DNA of 64,000 nt from JBBPZK01 sp965219175 (GCA_965219175.1 CBDCNI010000001.1:1426001-1490000), one strand, 5' to 3'; numbered from the stretch's first letter, positions 8,310-17,342 are shown. The notes: generated by a model from the sequence alone, not told the origin. Program-made: numbers and translations.

Positions 8310-9614
8310 GTGCCGGAACCTCTCTTATCCTGGCTCGGCGTTCTGGCGGCGCTGGCTCTTATCTCCCTGAACGGGTTTTTCGTGGCGGGAGAGTTCGCGC
8401 TGGTTCGGGTCAGGGAGTCACGCATCGCCCAGCTAGAGCAGGAGGGAGACCCGAGGGCTACTGGGGTCATGGATGCTCTGCGAGACCTCGACGGTTACCT
8501 CTCCGTGTGCCAGGTTGGGATCACGATGGCTTCGTTGGCTCTCGGATGGGTTGGAGAGCCGGTCGTGGCCGCTCTCATAAAACCCGTTTTTATGGCGCTC
8601 GGCCTCGGGAACGATAGGGTAATAGAAGTCATCGCTGTTGCGCTCGGATTTGGGCTTATCACCTACGCCCATCTAGTATTCGGGGAGCAGGCGCCGAAGT
8701 ATTTCTCGATTCAGAAAGCCGAGAGGATGGCGCTTTGGATCTACCGCCCCTTGAAGTTCTTTATGCTTTTCCTGCGTCCCGTTAGCTGGCTGGTCAATAC
8801 CTCGACCAACTTCGTGTTGAGGCCGTGGGGCATCCGACTCGGAGGGGAGATGGAGGTCCATTCAGAGGAAGAGTTGCGGCTCATGATCACCTCCTCCACC
8901 GCCTCAGGCGTGCTGGAGCCCGAGGAACGTGAGTACCTGAACAACGTCTTCGACTTCGGGGATACGGTGGTAAGGGAGATCATGGTCCCACGCCCGGATA
9001 TAGAGGCGCTGCCGGAAGACGCCCCCCTCGGCGAGCTCGTCGAGAAGGCGGCTTTCGGAGCCTACACGCGCTACCCGGTCTACGAAGGAGACGCGGACCA
9101 CGTCCTCGGGGCGGTCCACGTCAAGGACCTGTTCCGGGCGGCCCGCGAAGAGCCGGAGAGCTTCGACATACGGCCCCTGATCCGTGAATGCCTGGTAGTC
9201 CCGGAGAACAAGCGGATAGATGAGATCCTCAAAGAGTTCCAGCAGCGCAAGCTCCAGATGGCGATAGTTATAGACGAGTGGGGCAGCGTCGAAGGACTCG
9301 TCACCATAGAGGACGTCCTGGAGGAGATAGTCGGAGAGATACAGGACGAGTTCGACGAGAACGAGGCGTCTATCGAACAACTCGGCGAAGACCTCTACGC
9401 CATAGACGGCCGCATCCAGATAACCGACGTAAACGAACGCTTCCAACTGGACCTCCAGCACGAGGACTTCGATACCATCGGTGGCTACATACTAGGTGCT
9501 TTAGGCCGCCCGCCCGAGCCCGGCGACACCGTAGAAGTCGAAGGCGCGGCCCTGAACGTCAAGAGCGTGGACGGCCCCCGCGTCTCGACGCTCACGCTGC
9601 AGCAAAAAGACTAG
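8310..9614 (+). CDS. CNNM/CorC-HlyC family membrane protein with CBS domains
   Basis: A 434-residue protein with the three-part layout of the HlyC/CorC (CNNM) family. An N-terminal DUF21 membrane domain has about four helices (residues 5-150). A CBS-domain pair follows (about 205-330; REIMVPRPDIEALP and DEWGSVEGLVTIEDVLEEIVGEI are typical). A C-terminal CorC_HlyC domain follows (about 345-430). Known members are linked to magnesium or cobalt efflux; the old haemolysin label is misleading. Start is GTG 8310. The next gene begins two bases after its stop, so they are probably co-transcribed. Confidence 0.93.
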   Translation: MPEPLLSWLGVLAALALISLNGFFVAGEFALVRVRESRIAQLEQEGDPRATGVMDALRDLDGYLSVCQVGITMASLALGWVGEPVVAALIKPVFMALGLGNDRVIEVIAVALGFGLITYAHLVFGEQAPKYFSIQKAERMALWIYRPLKFFMLFLRPVSWLVNTSTNFVLRPWGIRLGGEMEVHSEEELRLMITSSTASGVLEPEEREYLNNVFDFGDTVVREIMVPRPDIEALPEDAPLGELVEKAAFGAYTRYPVYEGDADHVLGAVHVKDLFRAAREEPESFDIRPLIRECLVVPENKRIDEILKEFQQRKLQMAIVIDEWGSVEGLVTIEDVLEEIVGEIQDEFDENEASIEQLGEDLYAIDGRIQITDVNERFQLDLQHEDFDTIGGYILGALGRPPEPGDTVEVEGAALNVKSVDGPRVSTLTLQQKD

Positions 9615-9615
9615 A

Positions 9616-10017
9616 ATGTCGCAGGACAAGTTCGAGAACCGCAGGCGAAAGTACGAGAATGTAGTCCTTCAGAGACTCCGGCAAATGCTTCTTGATCCGC
9701 ACAAACAGAGCAGTAGGCCCAGAGCGGAGACAGGGAAAGTATGGGTGGATGAGATCTACTTGGATACTTCCCAGCCGGAACACGATGTAGTGATATTGTT
9801 CCGCGACCTGGATCGCCCTCAATGCAAGTTCGGTTTTGGCGCGACCGCAGTGGAAGCCCCGTACGTATTGGATGAAGCGTCCAGCCCTTATCTCAGCTTC
9901 ACGGACGCGGCGGAGTGTCATGCGGTAGTTCTTTGGGCCAACTTCGAAGAGGAAATTTACGCCGTTGGTTGCGGGTTGCCGAAATCGTGCGCTTCCGACG
10001 GTATAACCTGGATCTGA
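9616..10017 (+). CDS. hypothetical protein
   Basis: A 133-residue soluble protein I do not recognise. It starts at an ATG one base after the stop of the CorC-type gene, so it is translationally coupled to it. The N-terminus is Arg/Lys-rich (residues 1-40), followed by an alternating hydrophobic segment (VWVDEIYLD, HDVVILFRD) suggestive of beta strands. Two cysteines near the end (residues 119 and 125) could be redox or metal ligands. Base use is less GC-biased than in the neighbours. No signal peptide or membrane helix is seen. Confidence 0.5.
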   Translation: MSQDKFENRRRKYENVVLQRLRQMLLDPHKQSSRPRAETGKVWVDEIYLDTSQPEHDVVILFRDLDRPQCKFGFGATAVEAPYVLDEASSPYLSFTDAAECHAVVLWANFEEEIYAVGCGLPKSCASDGITWI

Positions 10018-10081
10018 ACAGAGTCCCGGCTTTTGGAAGCGTGAGAACTTCGCCCACCTATTGGGATGATATTCTGCCTGC

Positions 10082-10664
10082 GTGGAGATCCGTCCGATGC
10101 AACCTGAAGAACGGACATCCGTTGCCCGCGTGATCGACAGTGGTATGGCTGAAAATCCTATTCACTTGGCGATTCATGGCCCCGACCGCGAGGCGCGTCT
10201 GCGCTCTCTGGAGTTGGGCTTCGGGGCCATTCTGCGAGCTACCGAGCGTCCTGCTCTCGTCGCTTCCGAGGGCGAGGAGATATTGGGAGCCGCGTTCTGG
10301 GGTCCGCCCGGTTCCTGCCCGCTCTCCGGGGAGCGAAAGGAGCCACTGGCTGCTGAGGCGAAAGCGCGGCCGCCGGCGGTGCGTGAAAGGTTTCTCGCCT
10401 GGCGCGCCGCTTGAGGAGCAAACGACCCATCCGACGAGGCGCACTGGCGCCTGGGGCCGTTCGCCGTCCGCTCTGACCTGAGAGGCGAGAGCCTCAGCAC
10501 CGCCTTGCTGAATGCGTTCCTTGACCTGGTTCGATGCTGGTGGATTCGTATACCTGGAGACCGACACCGAGCGCAATGTCCGTTACTATAAGAGGTTCGG
10601 CTTCACCACGATAGGATGGTCAGAGGTACTCGGCGTGCGCTGCTGGTTCATGTCGCGCCGGTGA
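10082..10664 (+). pseudogene. decayed GNAT-family N-acetyltransferase
   Basis: Translated pieces line up as one GNAT acetyltransferase. The first is residues 1-110 from GTG 10082. An in-frame TGA at 10412-10414 interrupts it; the same frame continues after it with PSDEAHWRLGPFAVRS, a typical acetyl-CoA-site strand. A +1 frameshift near 10541 then leads into YLETDTERNVRYYKRFGF and ends at TGA 10662-10664. The order (strand 4, 'ALLNAF' helix, 'NVxYYxRFGF') is canonical, so the gene was once about 190 residues. At least two disabling lesions make it inactive unless they are sequencing errors. Confidence 0.8.
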
Positions 10665-10785
10665 GAGTTGTCCGGTGGTTACTGTCCGGGCAGAAAGTTT
10701 GTCTCCGGACTATCGCAGCATAGTAATCAGCCTGATAACATCGCAGGGGCGTCGTTTCCAAGTCGAAAACGGATAGGCGGTAAGG

Positions 10786-11619
10786 TTGGCTACAGAGGCG
10801 GAGCGTAAGCAGGAGATAGAAGTCCTGACATCCGGGGCGATGGCGGACGTGTGGGACTGGGTCGTGGAGAAGATACCGTCCGGCACTGAAATCTTCGACG
10901 CCCACGCGCACATCGGGACCGACGTGGACGGGCGAACCATGACGGCCGAGGGGATGCGCGGGCGGATGGAGGCGGCCGGGGTGGTGAGAAGCATCGTCTT
11001 TCCACTGAACGACCCGAATGCCCTCGACGATTTCTCCGGGCCGAACGACGTGGTCTGGGACGCTTACGAGAAGTTCCCGGAGTTCTTCGTGCCGTTCTTT
11101 CGGCTGAACCCGCACCGCGACTACGAGCGGGAATTCGAGCGTTGTGTGGCGCGCGGGTTTCAGGGGCTCAAGCTGCACCCAGTCTCCCAGAAGTTCGAGT
11201 TGGACGACTCGCGGGTGGTCAGGTTGCTCGGGATGGCGGCGGAGGCGGACTTGCCGGTCCTTATCCACACGGGCATGGCGATGGAGCGGATCGTTGAGCC
11301 GCTGCTCCCGACCGTGGAAGCTCATCCTGAACTACGCCTGATCCTCGGCCACGCCGCGATGGTCGAAGTCCTCGAAGCCGTCCGGGCTTTCGAAGACCAT
11401 CCGAACGTGTTGTTCGAGACTTCGGTAGTTCGGGCGAAAGATTTGTACATCCTCTTCAGCTTGTTGGACCCGGCGCGGATCTGCTACGGCTCGGACATCC
11501 CTTACGGCGACCTGCCCGCGACCCTTCACGCAACCCTCGCCTCGGCTGAAACAGCCGGCGTCCCCGAGGAAGCGCTGCCCGGCATTCTCTCCGGTAACAT
11601 CCGGCGGTGGTTCTCTTGA
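10786..11619 (+). CDS. amidohydrolase-family (amidohydrolase 2) TIM-barrel protein
   Basis: A 277-residue protein with the metal-dependent hydrolase signature. The first metal motif DAHAHIG lies near residue 39, a GLKLHPV strand near 127, an LIHTG motif near 160, a GHAA motif near 189 and the acidic ligand in YGSDIPYG near 237. Relatives include hydrolases and decarboxylases; the substrate is unknown here. The start is TTG 10786; an internal ATG at 10840 is possible. It overlaps or abuts the next small gene, suggesting an operon with it and the asparaginase. Confidence 0.85.
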   Translation: MATEAERKQEIEVLTSGAMADVWDWVVEKIPSGTEIFDAHAHIGTDVDGRTMTAEGMRGRMEAAGVVRSIVFPLNDPNALDDFSGPNDVVWDAYEKFPEFFVPFFRLNPHRDYEREFERCVARGFQGLKLHPVSQKFELDDSRVVRLLGMAAEADLPVLIHTGMAMERIVEPLLPTVEAHPELRLILGHAAMVEVLEAVRAFEDHPNVLFETSVVRAKDLYILFSLLDPARICYGSDIPYGDLPATLHATLASAETAGVPEEALPGILSGNIRRWFS

Positions 11620-11924
11620 AAGAGAAAGCAACGGCGGCGCTCAGGGCCGGGCATTTGCTCCGCATCAGCGGGTATCTGGATACGGCGATCCTCTCGATGT
11701 GGTTGAGGACTCCGCGGGCGTCGGTCATGATCGGGATGTCCCAGGCAAGCGTCCGGGGAGCCGGTCCCGGCGGCGGGGAGGAGGAACTGCTGGCAAAGCT
11801 CCGGGCGCTCCTGGATGAGGCCGTCCAATACTACTCCGACGACGACTTCCCGGCGGCGATGGCCCGGATGCGCGTCGCCCACGACATGGTCGGGCTCCGT
11901 ATTATCCAGATCGCCGGGAGCTAG
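11607..11924 (+). CDS. hypothetical protein in amidohydrolase-asparaginase operon
   Basis: A protein of about 105 residues whose GTG (11607) or TTG (11616) start overlaps the end of the amidohydrolase gene, and which ends just before the asparaginase start at 11929. It contains an N-terminal amphipathic region, a Gly-rich loop near residue 52 and a helical C-terminus with Met and Arg (AMARMRVAHDMVGLRII). No family recognised. The tight packing on both sides argues that it is real and translated. Confidence 0.5.
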   Translation: MVLLKEKATAALRAGHLLRISGYLDTAILSMWLRTPRASVMIGMSQASVRGAGPGGGEEELLAKLRALLDEAVQYYSDDDFPAAMARMRVAHDMVGLRIIQIAGS

Positions 11925-11928
11925 AGCT

Positions 11929-12927
11929 TTGCTCCAGGAAGATCAGAGCGCCGGGTTCCAGGCGGACGCGCCCCTCGTCGGCGTTAGCCGTGGAGCAATC
12001 ATCGAAAGCCTCCACCGGGGACGGATGGTCTTCTGCGGCCCGGAAGGCGTAGTGCTGGATGAGATCGGCGACCCGGAAGGATACGTTTATCCTCGCTCTT
12101 CGGCCAAACCGTTCCAGGCGTTGCCGCTCGTCCTCTCCGGCGCCGCCGACGAGTTCGGGCTCACGACCAAAGAGCTGGCCGTCGCCTGCGGCTCCCACAA
12201 CGGCGAAGAAATCCATCTGGACGCCGTCCGGTCCATCCTGAAAAAGGCCGGGCTCTCGGAAGAAGACCTTCAGAGCGGGGCGCATCCTCCACTCTACGCG
12301 CCGGCGGCCGAGAAGCTAGTCCGGAGCGGCGAAAAGCCGAGTTCCATCGACGGCAATTGTTCCGGCAAGCACGCCGGGATGCTCGCCGTCTGCGCCCACG
12401 AAGGTTGGGACCTCGAAAGCTACCGGCGTCCAGATCATCCACTGCAACTGTGGATACTGGACTTGCTCTCTCAAACCTGCGGCCCGGAGAGAGACGAGAT
12501 ACTCGTAGCCGGTGACAACTGCGGCGTCCCGACCTTCGCCCTGCCGCTCCGGAGCCTCGCGACCGGCTTCGCCCGACTCGCCACTGGGGGGCATCTCTCC
12601 AGCGAGCTTTCGGAGGCTGTGAGGAGGACAAGAGACGCGATGCGCGAGCATCCCTACATGGTCGCCGGCGCCGGACGCTTCGACACGGACCTCATGCAGA
12701 AGACGAACCTCGTCGTCAAAGGCGGCGCGGAAGCCGTCTTTACTGCCGGCAGCCCGGAAGGGTGGGGAGTGGCGATCAAGGTCTCGGACGGCGCGAACCG
12801 GGCCGTGAAACCAGCCGCGTTGTCCGCACTCTCCCGCCACGGCGTCGATATTCCCGAGGAGGCGACTTCCTCCGAAACCTTCAACCTGCACGGCGAGCCA
12901 ATCGGGGAGATCGAAGCGCTTTTCTAG
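11929..12927 (+). CDS. asparaginase (AnsA II-like, PF06089 family)
   Basis: A protein of about 332 residues of the L-asparaginase II family common in actinobacteria and rhizobia, unrelated to the classical AnsA/AnsB fold. Recognisable blocks are VYPRSSAKPFQALPLV near residues 46-61, CGSHNGEE near 86, NCSGKHAGMLA near 144 and AGAGRFDTDLM near 246. The Ser-Lys of RSSAKPF resembles the serine-hydrolase-like catalytic region. Expected reaction: hydrolysis of L-asparagine to aspartate and ammonia. I choose TTG 11929, just after the preceding stop with GGGAG upstream; the frame extends to 11815, but that part overlaps another gene. Confidence 0.88.
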   Translation: MLQEDQSAGFQADAPLVGVSRGAIIESLHRGRMVFCGPEGVVLDEIGDPEGYVYPRSSAKPFQALPLVLSGAADEFGLTTKELAVACGSHNGEEIHLDAVRSILKKAGLSEEDLQSGAHPPLYAPAAEKLVRSGEKPSSIDGNCSGKHAGMLAVCAHEGWDLESYRRPDHPLQLWILDLLSQTCGPERDEILVAGDNCGVPTFALPLRSLATGFARLATGGHLSSELSEAVRRTRDAMREHPYMVAGAGRFDTDLMQKTNLVVKGGAEAVFTAGSPEGWGVAIKVSDGANRAVKPAALSALSRHGVDIPEEATSSETFNLHGEPIGEIEALF

Positions 12928-12966
12928 GAAGGTTCGTGCCTGCTGGCGGAGTACAATCACTATTTA

Positions 12967-13920
12967 ATGCCCCGAATAAATTACACGGAACTCGACTGGC
13001 GGGAGGCGATCCTGCTCGGCTCCGCGCTGGAAAGCGGCATGGTCGATGCAGTGGCGGATACTCCACGCTCCTCCGCCGATGTCGCGGACGCTCTCGGTTT
13101 CGACCGGAGGGCGGTCTACGTGGTCCTCTCGGCGCTGGAGGAGATCGGGCTTTTGGAAGAAAACGAAAAAGGATTCGTGCTCGATGAGAAGCATCGCGGT
13201 CCGCTTTTGGAGCCGTCTCACCCACGTTATGTCGGGGCGGCAGTAGTACATCGGTCTGGTTTGATCTCCAGCTGGAGCAAGATGCCGGAGATTCTGAAGA
13301 GCGGCAGACCCGTGGAAGACCGTACTTCACCGAGCTTCTCCGGAACCGCCACATTTATAGGGGCGATGAGGAGTGGGGCGCGGGCCGGGGCGGATGCGGT
13401 CGCCGAAGCACTTTTGCCGCTCTTGCCGGAAGGTGCGACCATACTGGATGTCGGCGGCGGGCCGGGTACGAACGCCGAAGCTTTCGCGGGTGGTGGGGTG
13501 CGTGTGACGGTGTTTGATCGGCCGGCCGTGATCGAACAGATGAAAGAGCCTCTGGCGGCGGCTGGAATCGACACGGAGGCCGGTGACATGAACGAGGCGC
13601 TCCCGGCTGGGCCTTTCGAGGCGATCTACTTAGGCAACACCTCCCACATGTATGGCCCGGACGAGAACCGGCGGCTCTTCGAGATGATGCGCGACTCTCT
13701 CGTCCCCGGCGGACTGCTCGCCATCCGGGAGTTCGTGCGCGGCATGAGCGAGAGCGCCGCCCTTTTCGCCGTGAATATGCTCGTTACCACGGCCAACGGC
13801 GGCACTTATCTAGCCTCCGACTACGAAGATTGGCTCCTCGGGGCGGGCTTCGAGAACGTAGAGTTCGCGCCCGTGCCGGGACGCGGAACGCACCTCATAC
13901 TGGCCCGCAACCCGCGATGA
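12967..13920 (+). CDS. SAM-dependent O-methyltransferase-type protein
   Basis: A 317-residue methyltransferase with a winged-helix dimerisation domain (residues 15-85; DVADALGFDRRAVYVVLSAL is the recognition helix region) and a Rossmann SAM domain. The SAM site ILDVGGGPGTN starts near 157. This two-domain layout is that of plant-like and antibiotic O-methyltransferases; the acceptor is unknown. A -10-like TACAAT ends nine bases before the ATG and no ribosome site is present, so the mRNA may be leaderless. It overlaps the next membrane protein gene by four bases. Confidence 0.85.
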   Translation: MPRINYTELDWREAILLGSALESGMVDAVADTPRSSADVADALGFDRRAVYVVLSALEEIGLLEENEKGFVLDEKHRGPLLEPSHPRYVGAAVVHRSGLISSWSKMPEILKSGRPVEDRTSPSFSGTATFIGAMRSGARAGADAVAEALLPLLPEGATILDVGGGPGTNAEAFAGGGVRVTVFDRPAVIEQMKEPLAAAGIDTEAGDMNEALPAGPFEAIYLGNTSHMYGPDENRRLFEMMRDSLVPGGLLAIREFVRGMSESAALFAVNMLVTTANGGTYLASDYEDWLLGAGFENVEFAPVPGRGTHLILARNPR

Positions 13921-14636
13921 GCGCGAGGGGGATGGAGAAAGATCGGTCATGGGCTTCGAGGTGGTTCCGGCCGCTCCTGACGGTCGGGCTGCTCGTGGTC
14001 CTCGGGCTCATATACCTCTTCTCGGGGAGCTTCAGGAGCGAGGTGAATATGGGGGTCAGGGTACTCGCGAGCGGCGACATCGGGGCCGTCCGGGACTACA
14101 TACTCTCCTTCGGGGCGTGGGCGCCGGTCATCTCCGCTGCGCTCATGGTGCTGCAGGCGCTGCTCGCTTTCCTGCCGGCGTTTATCATAGCGTTCGCCAA
14201 CGGGCTCGCCTTCGGGGCCTTCTGGGGAGGGATGTTGAGCCTCGGGAGCGCGGCTCTGGCGGCGGCGATATGTTTCGGGATCTCCCACGCCCTCGGTCGA
14301 TCCGTCGCCGAGACGATGCTTGGTAAGAAGAGCCTCGGGGCAGCCGACCGCTGGTTCGCCCGGTACGGCGCCTACGCGGTGCTGTTCGCCCGCCTCATAC
14401 CAATAATATCCTTCGACGCCGTTTCCTACGCCGCCGGCCTGACGAGGATGAACTTCTTCAAGTTTCTATTGGCGACCACTATCGGCATGGCCCCCGCGAC
14501 CTTCGTCTACTCATATCTCGGGCAGCGGGCTCCACAGTACATAGAGGTACTGCTCGTTGTCTTCGGAGTTATCGTCGCCGGAGGTGTGATAGTAGCCCTG
14601 ATCCGTCGCAGAAAAGAGGAAAAGCGGATCCCCTGA
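13917..14636 (+). CDS. TVP38/TMEM64 family (DedA-superfamily) membrane protein
   Basis: A 239-residue polytopic membrane protein with about six helices. The signature of the SNARE-associated/VTT domain is present: FIIAFANGLAFGAFWG near 82-97, ICFGISHALGRS near 118 and FARLIPIISFDAVSYAAGL near 156-174. VTT-domain proteins are linked to lipid scrambling in known relatives; a role here is inferred only. The start ATG 13917 overlaps the methyltransferase stop (ATGA); the frame is open to 13830, but the earlier part lies within the previous gene. The C-terminus is short and basic. Confidence 0.9.
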   Translation: MSARGMEKDRSWASRWFRPLLTVGLLVVLGLIYLFSGSFRSEVNMGVRVLASGDIGAVRDYILSFGAWAPVISAALMVLQALLAFLPAFIIAFANGLAFGAFWGGMLSLGSAALAAAICFGISHALGRSVAETMLGKKSLGAADRWFARYGAYAVLFARLIPIISFDAVSYAAGLTRMNFFKFLLATTIGMAPATFVYSYLGQRAPQYIEVLLVVFGVIVAGGVIVALIRRRKEEKRIP

Positions 14637-14655
14637 GCCCTGACCGGCGAGCAGA

Positions 14656-14985
14656 TCAGTCCAGCTCTTCGTCTACCGCCGCCAGGAGTTTGCGCAGGTT
14701 GCGGGGATTCTGGCCGAAGTCGTATTTGCCGCCCCTCGATGCGCTCTCGAAGGTCGCCTCGGAGCCGTACTGGTGCTCCTGGATGCGGACGGTAACGTCG
14801 TCCTTGAAGCGGAAGAGGCCACTCTCGCGTATAGCCTTGAACCCTCTTTCTCCGGTGAACTCGGGGGTCCATCGGCGGAGTTTTTCGATCGCGCGTTCGA
14901 TCGGTTGCTGAAGCTCGTCGGGCGTCACCGCGTAGACGCGGGTGGCGCGGGCCGAGTTCATGGCTGTGCGTTGTATCCCTGTCAT
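14656..14985 (-). CDS. DUF1499 domain protein
   Basis: A 109-residue protein matching the DUF1499 pattern. It has a strand-helix beginning RVYAVTPDELQQPIERAI, then a central RESGLFRFKDDVTVRI strand pair, a SASRGGKYDFGQNPRNLRKLL ending and an acidic tail. The last motif (SxSRxGxxDxGxNxxRI) is the family signature. Function unknown. I take the ATG at 14985, divergent from aat; a second ATG at 14964 is an alternative. The open frame continues upstream through aat, but only as antisense. Confidence 0.8.
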   Translation of the reverse strand: MTGIQRTAMNSARATRVYAVTPDELQQPIERAIEKLRRWTPEFTGERGFKAIRESGLFRFKDDVTVRIQEHQYGSEATFESASRGGKYDFGQNPRNLRKLLAAVDEELD

Positions 14986-15021
14986 GGCGTGACCATTGTA
15001 GGACGATCTATCATATAAATC

Positions 15022-15594
15022 ATGCGACTGACCACGGAACTTCTCGAAGCGTGCTACCGGGCCGGGGCTTTTCCGATGGCCGACGAGTACGGCGATATAG
15101 AACTCTACCGCTCCGACCCACGCTCCATCCTGGAACTGGACGGGCTCCGCGTCTCGAAATCTCTCGCCCGCACCATACGAAAAGGCGTCTACGAGGTGAA
15201 GGTGAACGAGGACTTCGAGGGGGTGATACGGAAGTGCGCCGAACGCCCGGAGACCTGGATAGATGAAGACATCATCCGAGCTTTTATCGACTTTCACCAC
15301 GCAGGCAAAGCGCACAGCGTCGAAGCTTACAGCGAGGGAGAGTTGGCGGGAGGTCTTTACGGCGTCGCGCTCGGCGGGGCTTTCATGGGCGAGTCCATGT
15401 TCAGCCGGAAGAGCGATGCTTCGAAAGTGTGCCTAGTCCATCTCGTGGAGCGGCTGAGAGAGAGAAGATACACGTTGCTCGATTGCCAGATACAGAACGA
15501 CCACCTCGCCAGTCTCGGCGCAGTTGAGATCCCCGAGCGCGAGTATCTTCTGCGTCTCCGGCATGCTCTGCAACTCCGCCGTACTTTCGTCTGA
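15022..15594 (+). CDS. aat: leucyl/phenylalanyl-tRNA-protein transferase
   Basis: Aat transfers Leu or Phe from tRNA to N-terminal Arg or Lys of proteins, marking them for ClpS/ClpAP-type degradation (N-end rule). The 190-residue protein has the family blocks YRAGAFPMAD (residues 12-21), FIDFHHAGKAHSVEAY near 88-103, GGLYGVALGGAFMGESMFS near 112-130 and DCQIQNDHLASLGA near 155-168. It has the usual bacterial core and lacks the longer enterobacterial N-terminus. A TATCAT box lies just upstream with no ribosome site, so it may be leaderless. Confidence 0.93.
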   Translation: MRLTTELLEACYRAGAFPMADEYGDIELYRSDPRSILELDGLRVSKSLARTIRKGVYEVKVNEDFEGVIRKCAERPETWIDEDIIRAFIDFHHAGKAHSVEAYSEGELAGGLYGVALGGAFMGESMFSRKSDASKVCLVHLVERLRERRYTLLDCQIQNDHLASLGAVEIPEREYLLRLRHALQLRRTFV

Positions 15595-15653
15595 AACTCG
15601 CTGGTCGTCGTCAGAGTCCCGGTCTGTTTCGCGGGGCGTGGTAAGCTAGTTTT

Positions 15654-16547
15654 ATGGACAGTAGATATGTGAACCTGGAGTGGACGCCCGAACTAGAACG
15701 ACCTATTTTGATCGCCGGTTTTAGCGGCTGGAACGACGCGGCAGAGGCTTCGAGCGTCGCGGTCAGCACGCTGATGGAATCGTGGGAGGCTCGCCGGTTC
15801 GGGAGCTTCGACCCGGAAGAATTCTTCGATTATCAGGCCACGCGGCCCCAGATCAACCTGACCGACGGGGTCACGCGCAGCATCGAGTGGCCCGAGAACG
15901 TGTTGAGCGCGACGGCTCCGAGCCTCCCAGAAACGGGTGGGCGCGGGGTAGTATTTGTCTCAGGCCCGGAGCCGAACTTCCGCTGGCGCTCGTTCTGCGA
16001 GGGCGTGGTCGAGCTGGCGAAAGAGATAAACGCCGGGTTGGTGGTGACGATGGGGGCGTTGCTGGCCGACGTGCCGCACTCGCGTCCGGTCGCCGTCGCG
16101 GCGAACTCGCAAGACCCGGCTTTGCTGGAGAACCTCGACCTCTCGGCCTCCGGGTACGAAGGACCGACCGGCATCACCGGCATATTGCACGGCGTGTGCG
16201 CCCAGAACGGCCTGCCGTCGGTGAGCTTCTGGGCCTCGGTCCCGCACTATCTGCCGTCCGTGCCGTCCGCTCCGGCTGCGCTCTCTCTGCTGGAAGAACT
16301 CTCGAACCTGCTCGGCGTGCAGATAGACACTTCCACCCTCGAAAAAACCGCTACGGAGTACCAGGATCAAGTCTCGGCAGCCGTTTCGCAAGACTCGGAC
16401 CTCTCCTCCTACGTGCAGATGTTGGAGGAGCGTTTCGACTCCCAGGCGCAGGGCGGCATGAGAGACTTGCCGACCGGCGACGAGTTGGCCCAAGAGCTGG
16501 AAGGATTCCTGCGCGAGCAACACCGCGAGGACCCGCCGGAAGAGTAG
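15654..16547 (+). CDS. PAC2 family protein
   Basis: A 297-residue PAC2 (proteasome assembly chaperone 2-like) protein, a family found across actinobacteria and archaea. Diagnostic segments are ILIAGFSGWNDAAEASS near residues 17-33, the QINLTDGVTRSIEWPEN region near 67-83 and the VPHYLPSVPSAPAALSLLEEL block near 201-221. The C-terminal 70 residues are acidic and coiled-coil-like. Bacterial function is unsettled; a link to proteasome or Pup pathway is suggested only by the family name. No neighbours of that pathway are in the window. A -10-like TAAGCT lies seven bases before the ATG. Confidence 0.88.
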   Translation: MDSRYVNLEWTPELERPILIAGFSGWNDAAEASSVAVSTLMESWEARRFGSFDPEEFFDYQATRPQINLTDGVTRSIEWPENVLSATAPSLPETGGRGVVFVSGPEPNFRWRSFCEGVVELAKEINAGLVVTMGALLADVPHSRPVAVAANSQDPALLENLDLSASGYEGPTGITGILHGVCAQNGLPSVSFWASVPHYLPSVPSAPAALSLLEELSNLLGVQIDTSTLEKTATEYQDQVSAAVSQDSDLSSYVQMLEERFDSQAQGGMRDLPTGDELAQELEGFLREQHREDPPEE

Positions 16548-16576
16548 CGTCCGACGGTTCGGGTGGTGTCCAGGTA

Positions 16577-16728
16577 TTCAGCCGATCAGCTAGTCAGCAA
16601 GAACAAAGGGGCCATCGCTGATAGAGGCGTGCTTTCGATGTGTTGCTTTGCGGAGTATCTAGAGATGAGCCAACCAGAGACGCGGAAAGCATCTACCCGA
16701 ACAGAAGCTGACTCGCTGACCGGCTGAA
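16577..16728. repeat. 22-bp imperfect inverted repeats bounding a 152-bp intergenic segment (MITE-like)
   Basis: The left arm 16577-16598 and right arm 16707-16728 are inverted copies matching at 20 of 22 bases; each carries TTCAGCC and GTCAGC blocks. The 108-bp interior has no gene. It sits in the 234-bp gap between the PAC2 and DUF456 genes, which converge. A small non-autonomous element or a long bidirectional terminator are both possible. Confidence 0.5.
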
Positions 16729-16781
16729 GGGCTGAAATGCTAAAAGTGCAGTGTGGATGTGGCTATCCTGGGGATAGGTTT

Positions 16782-17336
16782 TTAGTAGATCAAGGCGAGT
16801 GTGAAGACGGTGATGCTCGCGACCGCGAGAAAACCCTGGGTGACGGCGGAGATCAAATATCCTACGAACACGCCGCCTGCGGCCCGCGACGCCCGCTGCC
16901 AATCTCCACGCCCCGGACGACCATCGGGTTCGTCACCGGGGCTTTTACGCCTTTTTCTGACGTACTCGCCGAGGAATACGCCGCCGATGGTGCCGAGTAT
17001 GAGCCCGAAGAGAGAGCCGATCCCGAAGAACAGAAAACCTACTATGGTCCCGGTAATGCCGCCGACAGCGCCGCCGATGGTCCCCCAGATGCTCGCCCCG
17101 AAGCGCCGGGCGCCGTAGGAAGTGCCGATAATATCCGCTGCAAAAGCAAGGACGGCGAATGCTCCGAGCAGAGCAAGGATCGGCGCGCCCACGTTCTCGA
17201 AACCCGTCAGGTAGGCGTAGGCGAGGGCGGCCAGGAACATCAGGGGGACGCCCGGAATGCCTGGGACCACGCTCCCGATCAGGCCGAGCGCCATGATTGC
17301 CAGTGAGATCCAGAGTACCGCTCCGTCTCCACCCAC
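16782..17336 (-). CDS. DUF456 membrane protein
   Basis: A 184-residue integral membrane protein of the DUF456 family. It shows five to six hydrophobic helices rich in glycine zippers (GLIGSVVPGIPGVPL near residue 17; GTIGGAVGGITGTIVGFLFFG near 83; GLILGTIGGVFLGEYVRKR near 107). A hydrophilic Arg/Pro/Gly loop (about 125-145) precedes the last helix. The proline-glycine motif VVPGIPGVPL is the family mark. Function is unknown. It follows larE by six bases on the same strand and ends the fabF-prx-larE operon. Confidence 0.85.
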   Translation of the reverse strand: MGGDGAVLWISLAIMALGLIGSVVPGIPGVPLMFLAALAYAYLTGFENVGAPILALLGAFAVLAFAADIIGTSYGARRFGASIWGTIGGAVGGITGTIVGFLFFGIGSLFGLILGTIGGVFLGEYVRKRRKSPGDEPDGRPGRGDWQRASRAAGGVFVGYLISAVTQGFLAVASITVFTLALIY

Positions 17337-17342
17337 GACAGG

